A DNA stretch of 32,323 nucleotides from an uncultured Collinsella sp. (GTDB lineage: Bacteria; Actinomycetota; Coriobacteriia; Coriobacteriales; Coriobacteriaceae): the NCBI GenBank assembly GCA_938023905.1, contig CALJCO010000096.1:1-32323 (forward strand). The letters run 5' to 3'. Positions 1 through 13,399 of this stretch are shown here, piece after piece (position 1 is the first letter of the stretch; every line of letters begins with the position of its first letter). The translations under genes were made by a program, and so were the position numbers. Below the pieces are notes generated by a model. It made no database searches. It was not told the origin of the DNA and saw nothing but the letters and a program-made list of their open reading frames with translations.

Positions 1-1980
<1,980 letters not shown>

Positions 1981-1986
1981 TTGACT

Positions 1987-6465
<4,479 letters not shown>

Positions 6466-6471
6466 TTAGTT

Positions 6472-6493
6472 CCGCCGTTCTAACGAACGGCGG
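6472..6493. other. Perfect 9-bp hairpin just after rpoC
   Basis: CCGCCGTTC (6472-6480) pairs with GAACGGCGG (6485-6493) around a TAAC loop, 6 bases after the rpoC stop. No U-run follows, so it is more likely a 3'-end stabilising or processing hairpin than an intrinsic terminator. Confidence 0.6.
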
Positions 6494-6509
6494 CGACCTC
6501 CGTCGCTGC

Positions 6510-6609
6510 GCGGCCCCCAGAGCTACAATCTGTCATTCAAAAGGCAGGGCATGACCAGAAGGTCAATGCCCTGCCTTTTTCATGCCACCTTGTACGCTCT
6601 GGGGGCCGC
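6510..6609. repeat. Long inverted repeat enclosing the rpoC terminator
   Basis: GCGGCCCCCAGAGC (6510-6523) is the exact reverse complement of 6596-6609. The pairing continues inward with TACAA (6524-6528) and TTGTA (6590-6594) across one bulged C. The roughly 60-base interior holds the intrinsic terminator at 6543-6580. The nested arrangement can fold as one extended hairpin. Confidence 0.75.
6543..6580 (+). terminator. Rho-independent terminator of rpoBC
   Basis: GGCAGGGCAT (6543-6552) pairs with ATGCCCTGCC (6566-6575). An inner GACC/GGTC stem closes an AGAA loop, and TTTTT follows at 6576-6580. It lies 77 bases after the rpoC stop and closes the rpoBC transcript. Confidence 0.9.
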
Positions 6610-6697
6610 TCGCTTGCGTATGCTCAACCTGTTGCGTTCCGTTGATCCCTTGCCAAAAAGGGATAGGTTTATTTTGGTAGTTTTTCCTGCTTGAATT

Positions 6698-6744
6698 TGA
6701 AACATTCCGTTTGGTCAAAGCGTATCTATGGTGAGGGCCTCACC
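6698..6744 (+). promoter_or_regulatory. Possible ECF-type promoter and dyad upstream of the sigma gene
   Basis: TGAAAC (6698-6703) and CGTATC (6721-6726) are separated by 17 bases, resembling the GGAAC/CGT hallmark of ECF-sigma promoters, and would allow autoregulation. GGTGAGG-G-CCTCACC (6730-6744), a 7-bp dyad, lies immediately downstream and could be an operator or leader hairpin. Both assignments are inference from pattern alone. Confidence 0.4.
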
Positions 6745-6774
6745 AAGAATTATTAACGTCACCGGGAGGTGATT

Positions 6775-7293
6775 ATGGAAGAACAAGCATTTAGACAGGC
6801 GGTTGAAGATCACCGGGATGTCGTGTTCCGAATCGCATTGACGTACCTGTGCGATCGCGCCGATGCCGACGATGTTGCGCAAGACGTCTTTCTGAAGTTA
6901 CTCAAAAGCGACACGCAATTTGAAAGCTGGGAACATCTTCGTCGATGGCTTATCCGGGTCACGATCAATGAATGCAAATCGCTCTTTCGAAAGCCATGGA
7001 GGCGTGTGGAGGATATTGAGAACCTGGCCGAGTCGCTTTCGACAGCGCAGGAGGAGACCAAGGCGGTCCTGTCAGACGTTATGCGGCTTCCGGAGCGATT
7101 CCGTGTTCCCATCGTGCTCTATTACTATCTGGGCTTCTCGACTTCAGAGATTGCCGAGTTGCTGCACGTACCAGCCGCGACCGTTCGAACGCGTTTAGCT
7201 CGCGGCAGATCGAAACTCAAGTTCATCCTAGAGGAGGGCGACCGTGAAATCCAACCAAATCAAGCAGGCCTTCGAGTCCGTCCAAGCCGATAG
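6775..7293 (+). CDS. RNA polymerase sigma factor, ECF (sigma-70 family group 4)
   Basis: The product is 172 residues, the normal size for an extracytoplasmic-function sigma factor. Region 2 is seen in the stretch FRIALTYLCDRADADDVAQD (about residues 18-37), which would bind core polymerase and the -10 element. Region 4 is a C-terminal helix-turn-helix with LPERFRVPIVLYYYLGFSTS and a recognition helix ending in TVRTRLARGRSKL (about residues 103-154). The ATG at 6775 is preferred because GGGAGG (6764-6769) sits 5 bases upstream; a GTG two codons earlier lies inside that site. The gene overlaps the next one by 50 bases, typical of a sigma/anti-sigma pair. Codon use (AGA, TTA, CGA, GAA) is less GC-biased than in the flanking housekeeping genes, which suggests an accessory origin. 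The regulon is unknown. Confidence 0.9.
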   Translation: MEEQAFRQAVEDHRDVVFRIALTYLCDRADADDVAQDVFLKLLKSDTQFESWEHLRRWLIRVTINECKSLFRKPWRRVEDIENLAESLSTAQEETKAVLSDVMRLPERFRVPIVLYYYLGFSTSEIAELLHVPAATVRTRLARGRSKLKFILEEGDREIQPNQAGLRVRPSR

Positions 7294-8320
7294 CGATCTT
7301 GCTGACCGTGTTCTTTATGCCGCTGCTGGTGAGCCGCTTCGCCGAAAGGGTCACGCGAAGCCTCTGTATGTTGCCGTGATCGGATGCCTTGCCGGAGTGC
7401 TGGCGACCGGAGGGGTCGCCTACGCTGTTGTCAATTCCAGTTATTTTGCCTCTGCCTGGGGAAACCATGGCAACGGAGAGTCCGTTACCTGGACAAATGG
7501 CGGCTCGTCGGGGACGAAATATACCTACACCAGAGAGTTTGGTGATGGTATCGCGCCCCAAAGCCTGGAGGGTGCAGTCCAGAAGGTCAATCTGTCCGTC
7601 GAGGGCAACGGCTATACGCTCGACATTCATGAGATGGCAATCGACGAGAACGGTTGCGGTGCTGTGACGTTTACATTGTCCAATCCGAATGGCGTTAACT
7701 ACTACAAGCCGGCGGCAGAGCTTGGCGAACTTGTTCTCTATGGTGAAGAAGAAGGGGGCGTCAGTACACCCAGCATGAACTTCGGCGAGGAATGGGCTGA
7801 TACACGCTGCACCATTGATAAAGACACATCAAGCGACACGGTCATTAACGGCACGATGTACTTTGCATCTTGGAATCGCGATCGAGATTTACGACATGCG
7901 GTCACCTGGAATATCAGTTGGACGGAGGGCAAAGGTGAGGATGCGAAGGTGATCGAGGTATCGACGCCAGAGTTTAACGTCGGAGCGCACGTCGATACAA
8001 AAGAACTCCGCTCCGATGACTCGCCTCTCGAGATCAGTCCGTTTTCCATCCAGACGCACATCGATGATCTGGGCTATGAAGCAGTTGATCATAAACTGAC
8101 CGTCACCTACAAGGATGGGTCAGAGCAGATTATCGAAGATGACGACGCAGGGGCGTACAATTTCTATGTTTCGATGGGACGCAATAGCGGAGAGAACATT
8201 TGGGTGCCAACGAAGTTGATTGATGTCGACCAAGTGGTTTCAGTAACGCTCGAAGGCACACGCTGCACTTCAACAGGGGGCGCCGAAACGTCGGAACCCT
8301 TTACCATCGTCTATTCGTAA
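7244..8320 (+). CDS. Membrane-anchored probable anti-sigma factor (DUF4179-like)
   Basis: The 358-residue protein has a short cytoplasmic N-terminus of about 40 residues and one membrane segment (PLYVAVIGCLAGVLATGGVAYA region, about residues 41-62). A large extracellular part of about 295 residues follows, rich in beta strands, Asp, Ser and Gly. This architecture and its overlap with the ECF sigma gene point to a one-pass anti-sigma factor whose cytoplasmic end holds the sigma factor and whose exterior senses a signal. The resemblance to DUF4179-type proteins is from memory. No zinc-binding HxxxCxxC anti-sigma motif is visible, so the sigma-binding mode would differ from ZAS proteins. The GTG at 7244 has GAGGAGGG (7231-7238) at 5-base spacing. 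The ligand or stress is unknown, and a role other than anti-sigma is possible. Confidence 0.7.
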   Translation: MKSNQIKQAFESVQADSDLADRVLYAAAGEPLRRKGHAKPLYVAVIGCLAGVLATGGVAYAVVNSSYFASAWGNHGNGESVTWTNGGSSGTKYTYTREFGDGIAPQSLEGAVQKVNLSVEGNGYTLDIHEMAIDENGCGAVTFTLSNPNGVNYYKPAAELGELVLYGEEEGGVSTPSMNFGEEWADTRCTIDKDTSSDTVINGTMYFASWNRDRDLRHAVTWNISWTEGKGEDAKVIEVSTPEFNVGAHVDTKELRSDDSPLEISPFSIQTHIDDLGYEAVDHKLTVTYKDGSEQIIEDDDAGAYNFYVSMGRNSGENIWVPTKLIDVDQVVSVTLEGTRCTSTGGAETSEPFTIVYS

Positions 8321-8325
8321 GATTT

Positions 8326-8360
8326 GGGGCCGCTTTCTACTAGGGGAAGCGGCCTTCTTT
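8326..8360 (+). terminator. Rho-independent terminator after the sigma/anti-sigma pair
   Basis: GGCCGCTT (8328-8335) pairs with AAGCGGCC (8347-8354), followed by TTCTTT (8355-8360). It begins 5 bases after the upstream stop codon. Confidence 0.8.
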
Positions 8361-8405
8361 GCGGTAAATGGGCGGTTAGACCGCACGATATTCGCCTGCA
8401 TTCCT

Positions 8406-8526
8406 GAAGTATGCGGCAAAATCTTGATGGGTCGACCACACCGTATATGCTCAAGCGCTCTACCTGCGGGTTTATTATCGCAAAACCCCGGTGCGCTCGG
8501 CGGGTCCAGAATTTGCCGCATACTTC
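8406..8526. repeat. Large imperfect fold-back element
   Basis: The arms at 8406-8443 and 8489-8526 match in 30 of 38 positions; the outer 15 (GAAGTATGCGGCAAA) are exact. The 45-base interior contains a smaller hairpin, GGGTTT (8468-8473) with AAACCC (8483-8488). No long convincing reading frame with a start and ribosome-binding site covers it. It differs in sequence from the element at 8658-8794. Confidence 0.7.
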
Positions 8527-8657
8527 CGAAAGCGCCGCCGATTTCCATGCGACAGGTGAGAGCAGATCACCGTTGGAGCGCGACGTTTCCCCAGATAAAA
8601 CCGACCAAAATAAACCTGTCCCGTTTTGGCAGGTAACGTTGCCCCGACGAGCGCGTT
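8527..8657. other. Intergenic stretch with two small hairpins, no gene seen
   Basis: Between the two large fold-back elements I see only small hairpins: GGTGA (8555-8559) with TCACC (8567-8571), and ACCTGTC (8614-8620) with GGCAGGT (8628-8634). No coding region with a plausible ribosome-binding site is visible. Confidence 0.5.
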
Positions 8658-8794
8658 GGATCCCCGGCCCGGGCGGCGCGGGGTTAAGTTTGTCGCGAGT
8701 TCCGCACGAGCCGGAGAGCACTTAATGTGCTCTCCGTGCGAGCCAGGACTGTAGAGCAGCAAACTTAAGCCAGGGCCGCCCGGCCCGGGAATCC
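8658..8794 (+). repeat. Fold-back element, copy 1: conserved core in a variable 35-bp stem
   Basis: The arms at 8658-8692 and 8760-8794 pair in 30 of 35 positions. The 67-base interior (8693-8759) contains TCGCGAGTTCCGCACG, then a hairpin with arms GGAGAGCAC and GTGCTCTCC around TTAAT, then CAGGACTGTAGAGCAG. The same three blocks occur in the same order and strand in the element at 25937-26087, whose arms are unrelated. In this copy CGCACG and CGTGCG flank the inner hairpin and can extend it. The element ends about 85 bases before the rpsL promoter. It may be a structured RNA, a DNA cruciform element or a non-autonomous mobile element. Confidence 0.8.
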
Positions 8795-8837
8795 GCCCTT
8801 ATGCGCAGGAGGAGATTCCTTTTATGGAGGCTTTGCG

Positions 8838-8865
8838 GAAATATAGCTATTTTGGGATACGCCCG
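8838..8865 (+). promoter_or_regulatory. GAAATAT-N10-GGATACGCCCG module upstream of rpsL
   Basis: GAAATAT (8838-8844), 10 bases, then GGATACGCCCG (8855-8865). The same two blocks with the same spacing occur at 26124-26151 before rplC, each 43-51 bases after a fold-back element. ACGCC and GGCGT (8859-8873) can form a small hairpin here. This could be an activator or repressor site for ribosomal-protein operons. Confidence 0.5.
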
Positions 8866-8878
8866 GCGGCGTGGTCTG

Positions 8879-8907
8879 TTGACGGCACAGCTAACGGCAC
8901 GTATCCT
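8879..8907 (+). promoter_or_regulatory. Sigma-70-type promoter of the rpsL operon
   Basis: The -35 box TTGACG (8879-8884) and the -10 box TATCCT (8902-8907) are exactly 17 bases apart. Transcription would begin near 8914, giving a leader of about 87 bases with a small hairpin (AGGGG at 8926-8931 with CCCCT at 8940-8944). Confidence 0.75.
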
Positions 8908-9000
8908 ATCGAACTGCGTGTTTCGTAGGGGGATGCTGACCCCTCGATTCAAGCCGTTGCACTTTACAGAAAGCTGGAATCATTCGAGAAGGAGTACGCT

Positions 9001-9378
9001 TTGCCTACTATTAACCAGCTGGTTCGCCAGGGCCGTCGTTCCGTGCCCAAGAAGTCCAAGAACGCTGCTCTGCAGCACAACTCCCAGAAGCGCGGCGTGT
9101 GCACCCGCGTCTTCACCACGAGCCCCAAGAAGCCGAACTCGGCTCTTCGTAAGGTTGCCCGTGTTCGCCTTGTCAACGGCATCGAAGTTACTGCTTACAT
9201 CCCGGGTGAGGGCCACAACCTGCAGGAGCACTCCATCGTGCTCGTCCGCGGCGGTCGTGTCCGTGACCTCCCTGGTGTCCGTTATCACGTCATCCGTGGC
9301 GCCTACGACGCTGCTCCGGTCCAGAACCGTATGCAGGCCCGTTCCAAGTACGGTGCTAAGCGCCCCAAGGCTAAATAA
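9001..9378 (+). CDS. rpsL: 30S ribosomal protein S12
   Basis: S12 sits at the decoding centre of the small subunit and controls tRNA selection accuracy. The 125-residue protein carries the hallmark QKRGVCTRVFTTSPKKPNSA and the GGRVRDLPGVRYH loop. The TTG start is supported by AAGGAG (8989-8994) at 6-base spacing and by the family N-terminus MPTINQLVR. Residue 88 (codon CGT, 9262-9264) is Arg, where Escherichia coli and Mycobacterium tuberculosis have Lys. K88R is a known streptomycin-resistance change in the latter. Lys-43 is retained. It is first in the rpsL-rpsG-fusA-rpsJ transcript. Confidence 0.98.
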   Translation: MPTINQLVRQGRRSVPKKSKNAALQHNSQKRGVCTRVFTTSPKKPNSALRKVARVRLVNGIEVTAYIPGEGHNLQEHSIVLVRGGRVRDLPGVRYHVIRGAYDAAPVQNRMQARSKYGAKRPKAK

Positions 9379-9452
9379 GCCAGATAACGTTTTGATACTT
9401 TCGCCGTGTGCCGTCTTGAGCGCCGCACGGTAGACACTTAAGGAGATTTCAC

Positions 9453-9926
9453 ATGCCGCGTCGTGCAGCAGCTAATCGTCGTGAGGTTCAGCCTGACGCC
9501 GTTTACAACAACCGCCTGGTGACTCAGCTCATCAACAAGGTCCTTCTTGACGGCAAGAAGGCCACCGCTGAGCGCATCGTTTACACCGCTTTCGAGATCG
9601 TTGCCGAGAAGTCCGAGGGTGGCGACGCTCTCGCTACCTTCAAGAAGGCTATGGACAACGTCAAGCCCACGCTCGAGGTTAAGCCCAAGCGTGTCGGTGG
9701 CGCTACCTATCAGGTCCCGATGGAGGTCAACTCCCGTCGTTCCACCGCTCTGGGTATCCGCTGGATCGTCAACTTCTCCCGCGCTCGCAAGGAGAAGACC
9801 ATGGCCGAGCGTCTCGCCAACGAGATCCTCGACGCTTCCAACGGCCTGGGCGCTTCCGTCAAGAAGCGTGAGGACGTCTTCAAGATGGCCGAGGCCAACC
9901 GCGCGTTCTCTCACTATCGTTGGTAA
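9453..9926 (+). CDS. rpsG: 30S ribosomal protein S7
   Basis: S7 nucleates assembly of the 30S head by binding the 3' major domain of 16S rRNA. The 157-residue length matches the usual bacterial short form. Family landmarks are MPRRAAANRREVQPDAVYNN at the start, KPKRVGGATYQVPMEV in the middle and NRAFSHYRW at the C-terminus. The ATG has AAGGAG (9440-9445) at 7-base spacing. In Escherichia coli S7 represses its own operon by binding the rpsL-rpsG spacer. The 74-base spacer here (9379-9452) has only a short CCGTG/CACGG stem, so similar control is possible but not shown. Confidence 0.98.
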   Translation: MPRRAAANRREVQPDAVYNNRLVTQLINKVLLDGKKATAERIVYTAFEIVAEKSEGGDALATFKKAMDNVKPTLEVKPKRVGGATYQVPMEVNSRRSTALGIRWIVNFSRARKEKTMAERLANEILDASNGLGASVKKREDVFKMAEANRAFSHYRW

Positions 9927-9945
9927 GTTAAGGTAAGGAACTAAC

Positions 9946-12045
9946 ATGGCTAAGCCTAAGTACAAGCTTTCCGATACCCGTAACATCGGCATCATGGCTC
10001 ACATCGATGCCGGTAAGACCACCACGACCGAGCGTATTCTTTACTACACCGGTAAGACCCACAAGATCGGTGAGGTCCATGAGGGCGCTGCCACCATGGA
10101 CTGGATGGTTCAGGAGCAGGAGCGCGGCGTAACCATTACCTCCGCTGCTACCACGTGCTTCTGGAACAAGGACGGTAAGGACTACCGCATCCAGATCATC
10201 GACACCCCGGGCCACGTTGACTTCACCGCCGAGGTCGAGCGCTGCCTGCGCGTCCTCGATGGCGCTGTCGCCGTCTTCGACGCCGTTGCCGGCGTTCAGC
10301 CCCAGTCTGAGACCGTTTGGCGTCAGGCTTCTACCTTCAACGTTCCCCGCATCGCCTTCATCAACAAGTATGACCGCGTGGGCGCTGACTTCTTCAACGC
10401 TATCGAGACCATGAAGGATCGTCTCGACGCTAACGCCGTGGCCGCTCAGGTCCCGATGGGCGCCGAGGACAACTTCTGGGGCGTCATCGACCTGGTCACC
10501 ATGACCGCATGGGACTTCAAGGCCGACGAGAAGGGCATGACCTACCCCGAGCCGATGGACGAGATCCCGGCTGAGTTCGCCGACATCGCTGCCACCAAGC
10601 GCGAGGAGCTCCTCGACGCTGCTGCCAGCTTTGACGACGAGCTCATGGAGAAGATCCTCATGGAGGAGGACTTCACCGTCGAGGAGCTCAAGGCTGCTCT
10701 GCGTAAGGGCGTTCTGGCCAACGAGCTCAACCTCGTCTTCGTGGGCTCCGCCTACAAGAACAAGGGCGTCCAGGAGCTGCTCGACGCTGTCGTCGACTAC
10801 CTGCCCAGCCCGCTCGACGTTGAGGCCGTCACCGGTACCGATCCGGACACCGGCGAGGAGATCCAGCGTCATCCTTCCTTCGACGAGCCCTTCTCCGGCC
10901 TGGTCTTCAAGATCATGACCGACCCGTTCGTCGGTAAGCTCACCTACGTCCGCGTTTACTCCGGCCGCGCTGAGTCCGGCTCCTACGTGGTCAACGCTTC
11001 CAACGGTCAGCGCGAGCGCCTCGGCCGCATTCTCGAGATGAACGCCGCCGAGCGTATCGACCGTGACGACGCTGCCGCCGGCGACATCGTCGCTTGCGTC
11101 GGCTTCAAGAACTCCACCACTGGTGACACCCTGTGCGCCGAGGGCAAGGAGATCGTCCTCGAGAAGATCGAGTTCGCTAAGCCCGTTATCGACGTTGCCA
11201 TTGAGCCCAAGACCAAGGCCGAGCAGGACAAGATGTCCCTGGCTCTGACCAAGCTCGCCGAGGAGGACCCGACCTTCCAGGTGTCCACCAACCACGAGAC
11301 CGGCCAGACCATCATCGCCGGCATGGGCGAGCTGCACCTCGAGATCATCGTCGACCGTCTGCTCCGTGAGTTCAAGGTTGACGCTAACGTTGGTAAGCCC
11401 CAGGTTGCCTACCGCGAGACCGCTGGTCACGACGTCGAGAAGGCTGAGGGCAAGTTCGTCCGTCAGTCCGGTGGTCGCGGTCAGTACGGCCACGCCGTCA
11501 TCAAGCTCGAGAAGATGGAGGAGGGCTTCGGCTACGAGTTCGTCAACGCTATCGTCGGCGGCGTCGTGCCCAAGGAGTACATCCCGTCCATCGACAAGGG
11601 CATCCAGGAGGCCCTGAACACCGGTGTTATCGCCGGCTTCCCGGTCCTCGACGTTAAGGTCACCCTGTTCGACGGTTCTTACCACGAGGTCGACTCCTCC
11701 GAGGCCGCCTTTAAGATCGCCGGTTCCATGGCTATCAAGGACGCCCTCAAGAAGTCCGATCCGCAGCTGCTCGAGCCGATCATGGCTGTCGAGGTCGAGA
11801 CCCCCGAGCAGTACATGGGCGACGTTATGGGCAACCTCTCCGGTCGCCGCGGCAAGATCGAGGGCATGGAGGATCGCAAGAACAGCAAGCTCATCCGTGC
11901 CAAGGTGCCGCTGGGCGAGATGTTCGGTTACGCTACCGACCTTCGCTCCCAGACCCAGGGCCGTGCATCCTACACGATGCAGTTCGACTCTTATGAGCCC
12001 GCGCCCAAGTCCATCGTGGACGAGGTCATGAGCAAGAACGCCTAA
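9946..12045 (+). CDS. fusA: Translation elongation factor G
   Basis: EF-G is the GTPase that drives tRNA-mRNA translocation after peptide bond formation. The 699-residue protein shows the P-loop AHIDAGKTTTTE (residues 18-29), switch-I RGVTITSAAT, the G3 motif DTPGHVDF (from residue 86) and the G4 motif NKYD (140-143). Domains II to V follow, with the conserved ESGQTI-like NHETGQTIIAGMGELHLEI and RSQTQGRASYTM near the end. It starts 19 bases after rpsG. The gene order is str-like, but tuf (EF-Tu), which often follows, is absent, and rpsJ comes next. No duplication or missing motif is seen. Confidence 0.98.
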   Translation: MAKPKYKLSDTRNIGIMAHIDAGKTTTTERILYYTGKTHKIGEVHEGAATMDWMVQEQERGVTITSAATTCFWNKDGKDYRIQIIDTPGHVDFTAEVERCLRVLDGAVAVFDAVAGVQPQSETVWRQASTFNVPRIAFINKYDRVGADFFNAIETMKDRLDANAVAAQVPMGAEDNFWGVIDLVTMTAWDFKADEKGMTYPEPMDEIPAEFADIAATKREELLDAAASFDDELMEKILMEEDFTVEELKAALRKGVLANELNLVFVGSAYKNKGVQELLDAVVDYLPSPLDVEAVTGTDPDTGEEIQRHPSFDEPFSGLVFKIMTDPFVGKLTYVRVYSGRAESGSYVVNASNGQRERLGRILEMNAAERIDRDDAAAGDIVACVGFKNSTTGDTLCAEGKEIVLEKIEFAKPVIDVAIEPKTKAEQDKMSLALTKLAEEDPTFQVSTNHETGQTIIAGMGELHLEIIVDRLLREFKVDANVGKPQVAYRETAGHDVEKAEGKFVRQSGGRGQYGHAVIKLEKMEEGFGYEFVNAIVGGVVPKEYIPSIDKGIQEALNTGVIAGFPVLDVKVTLFDGSYHEVDSSEAAFKIAGSMAIKDALKKSDPQLLEPIMAVEVETPEQYMGDVMGNLSGRRGKIEGMEDRKNSKLIRAKVPLGEMFGYATDLRSQTQGRASYTMQFDSYEPAPKSIVDEVMSKNA

Positions 12046-12105
12046 GTTCGAGCTCCCTGTTACGTAATCCGCGAGAACATCTCTCGCACTCTTTGGAGGT
12101 TTAAG

Positions 12106-12414
12106 TTGGCTACCCAGAAGATCCGCATTCGCCTCAAGGGCTATGATCACGAGGTCGTCGATCAGTCCGCGAAGCTCATCGTCGAGACCGCTCAGAAGAC
12201 CGGCGCTCGCGTTTCCGGTCCTGTCCCCCTGCCCACCGAGCGCAACCTGTACACGGTTATCCGCTCGCCGCACGTGAACAAGGACTCCCGTGAGCAGTTC
12301 GAGATGCGCACCCACAAGCGCCTCATCGACATCCTTGACCCCACCTCGGGCACCGTTGATTCGCTCATGCGTCTCGACCTCCCCGCTGGCGTCGACATCG
12401 ACATCAAGCTCTAA
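12106..12414 (+). CDS. rpsJ: 30S ribosomal protein S10
   Basis: S10 is part of the 30S head and also the NusE subunit of antitermination complexes. The 102-residue length is standard. Visible family blocks are QKIRIRLKGYDHEVVDQSA at the N-terminus and the loop PLPTERNLYTVIRSPHVNKDSREQFEMRTHKRL (about residues 43-75; given in part as PLPTERN and MRTHKRL). The TTG start is supported by TGGAGG at about 12094-12099. A strong terminator follows directly, so S10 is cut off from the rplC operon it leads in most bacteria and belongs here to the str transcript. Confidence 0.97.
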   Translation: MATQKIRIRLKGYDHEVVDQSAKLIVETAQKTGARVSGPVPLPTERNLYTVIRSPHVNKDSREQFEMRTHKRLIDILDPTSGTVDSLMRLDLPAGVDIDIKL

Positions 12415-12435
12415 GCGATATCGCTCATAGCTTAC

Positions 12436-12476
12436 AGAGCCCCGCTGTCATTACGGCAGCGGGGCTCTTTTGTTTG
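12436..12476 (+). terminator. Rho-independent terminator after rpsJ
   Basis: AGAGCCCCGCTG (12436-12447) pairs perfectly with CAGCGGGGCTCT (12457-12468), followed by TTTTGTTT. This 12-bp GC-rich stem with a U-rich tail is among the strongest terminators in the window and ends the str/S10 transcript. Confidence 0.93.
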
Positions 12477-12530
12477 GCATGATGGGTTTGGATCGCCGGG
12501 TAAGGCTGCCGAACGGCTGGCTGTGGCGAC

Positions 12531-13307
12531 CTACTCACTCAAGGGGCGCAATGACGCCTCCTCAAAATGGAAGGATCGCAAGCCGTCTTCTGTTTCGATG
12601 CACGCGCGACCAAAGGCATCGACGGTTTTAAAGATGCCGCGTGCCAGCTCGTCTCCAGCGGGTGAGCGGGCGATAACGTGCTTCCTAATCCAATTGAGGT
12701 GAGCGATATATTCGTCGTGGACGGGCGCGATCGGACCGGCGTCTTTTTCCTTGGCGTTGAGGCGCTCTGCCCAGGCATCTACAGCGTCTATAACTGCGTG
12801 ATAGACCTCATCGAGGAGCATGTCGACGGCAGGAACGTTCTCGTTAAGGTCCGAGAGGCCAATTGCCGCCAGGCCGCCATCGGGCACCTCTTGGGGCGCA
12901 TAGTTCACATTGACACCAATGCCACAGACGGCGAAAGGTTTGCCTTCGTTATCGCGTGCGGCCTCGACCAGAATGCCGCCGAGTTTGCGTCCACGCGCGA
13001 CCAGGTCGTTGGGCCATTTGAGGCCAATCTCGTTTGCAAGACCCTGTTTTTCGAGCGCCTCGAGCACCGCTAGGCCGCTGACGGCAGCAAGACCAGAGTA
13101 CTTCGCAGGATTAACGCATGGACGCAGGACAATCGAAAGCAATAGGTTGCCGGCGGTTGAATCCCACTTGTGGCCGCGCCGGCCGCGTCCTGCTGTCTGA
13201 GCCCGGGCGGCAAGTCCTGTGCCGTGCGGCGCTCCCTGTTTTCCTGCTTCGAGCAGGTCATCGTTGGTCGATCCGGTTACGTCGACTATCGTTAATTTGG
13301 CATCCAT
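12531..13307 (-). CDS. birA: Biotin--[acetyl-CoA-carboxylase] ligase, monofunctional
   Basis: BirA makes biotinyl-AMP and attaches biotin to the lysine of the biotin carboxyl carrier protein, here almost certainly AccB encoded at 18686. Visible motifs are the adenylate-binding GRGRRGHKW, KWPND, the GGILVE block and CGIGVNVN. The ATG at 13307 was chosen because the family N-terminus starts at MDAKLTIVDVTGSTND and AAGGAGG precedes it, at a rather long 11-base spacing; upstream codons in frame are not family-like. At 258 residues it lacks the N-terminal helix-turn-helix of the Escherichia coli repressor-ligase, so it should not regulate transcription. It is divergent from fabH, sharing the 174-base gap that carries the candidate operators. 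Confidence 0.93.
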   Translation of the reverse strand: MDAKLTIVDVTGSTNDDLLEAGKQGAPHGTGLAARAQTAGRGRRGHKWDSTAGNLLLSIVLRPCVNPAKYSGLAAVSGLAVLEALEKQGLANEIGLKWPNDLVARGRKLGGILVEAARDNEGKPFAVCGIGVNVNYAPQEVPDGGLAAIGLSDLNENVPAVDMLLDEVYHAVIDAVDAWAERLNAKEKDAGPIAPVHDEYIAHLNWIRKHVIARSPAGDELARGIFKTVDAFGRACIETEDGLRSFHFEEASLRPLSE

Positions 13308-13399
13308 AACGGCTGCTACCTCCTTAATGAATAAGTGAATAACGCAATGGTGTCGAGAGAGACACAATGTGAAGCCTTTGTCGCATTTGGACAATTTAA

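Noticed and set aside
8411..8725. Plus-strand open frame of 104 codons in the rpsL upstream gap
   Set aside because: It runs through the inverted repeats, has no clear ribosome-binding site, and its product shows no family signal.
8693..8759. tRNA or tRNA-like gene in the fold-back core
   Set aside because: No acceptor stem, T-loop GTTCRA or anticodon arm can be placed; the length and stems do not fit a cloverleaf.
8406..8794. CRISPR array or insertion sequence in the 680-base gap
   Set aside because: The repeats are inverted, not regularly spaced direct repeats, and no cas or transposase gene is present.
9928..12315. 795-codon open frame on the minus strand opposite fusA and rpsJ
   Set aside because: It mirrors the strongly GC-biased codon use of fusA. 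The product is a Leu/Val/Gly/Asp-rich string with no domain, and the plus-strand genes are certain.
12531..13394. Longer birA start at 13394, adding 29 residues
   Set aside because: The extra residues are not like any BirA N-terminus or helix-turn-helix, and the ATG at 13307 has the ribosome-binding site.
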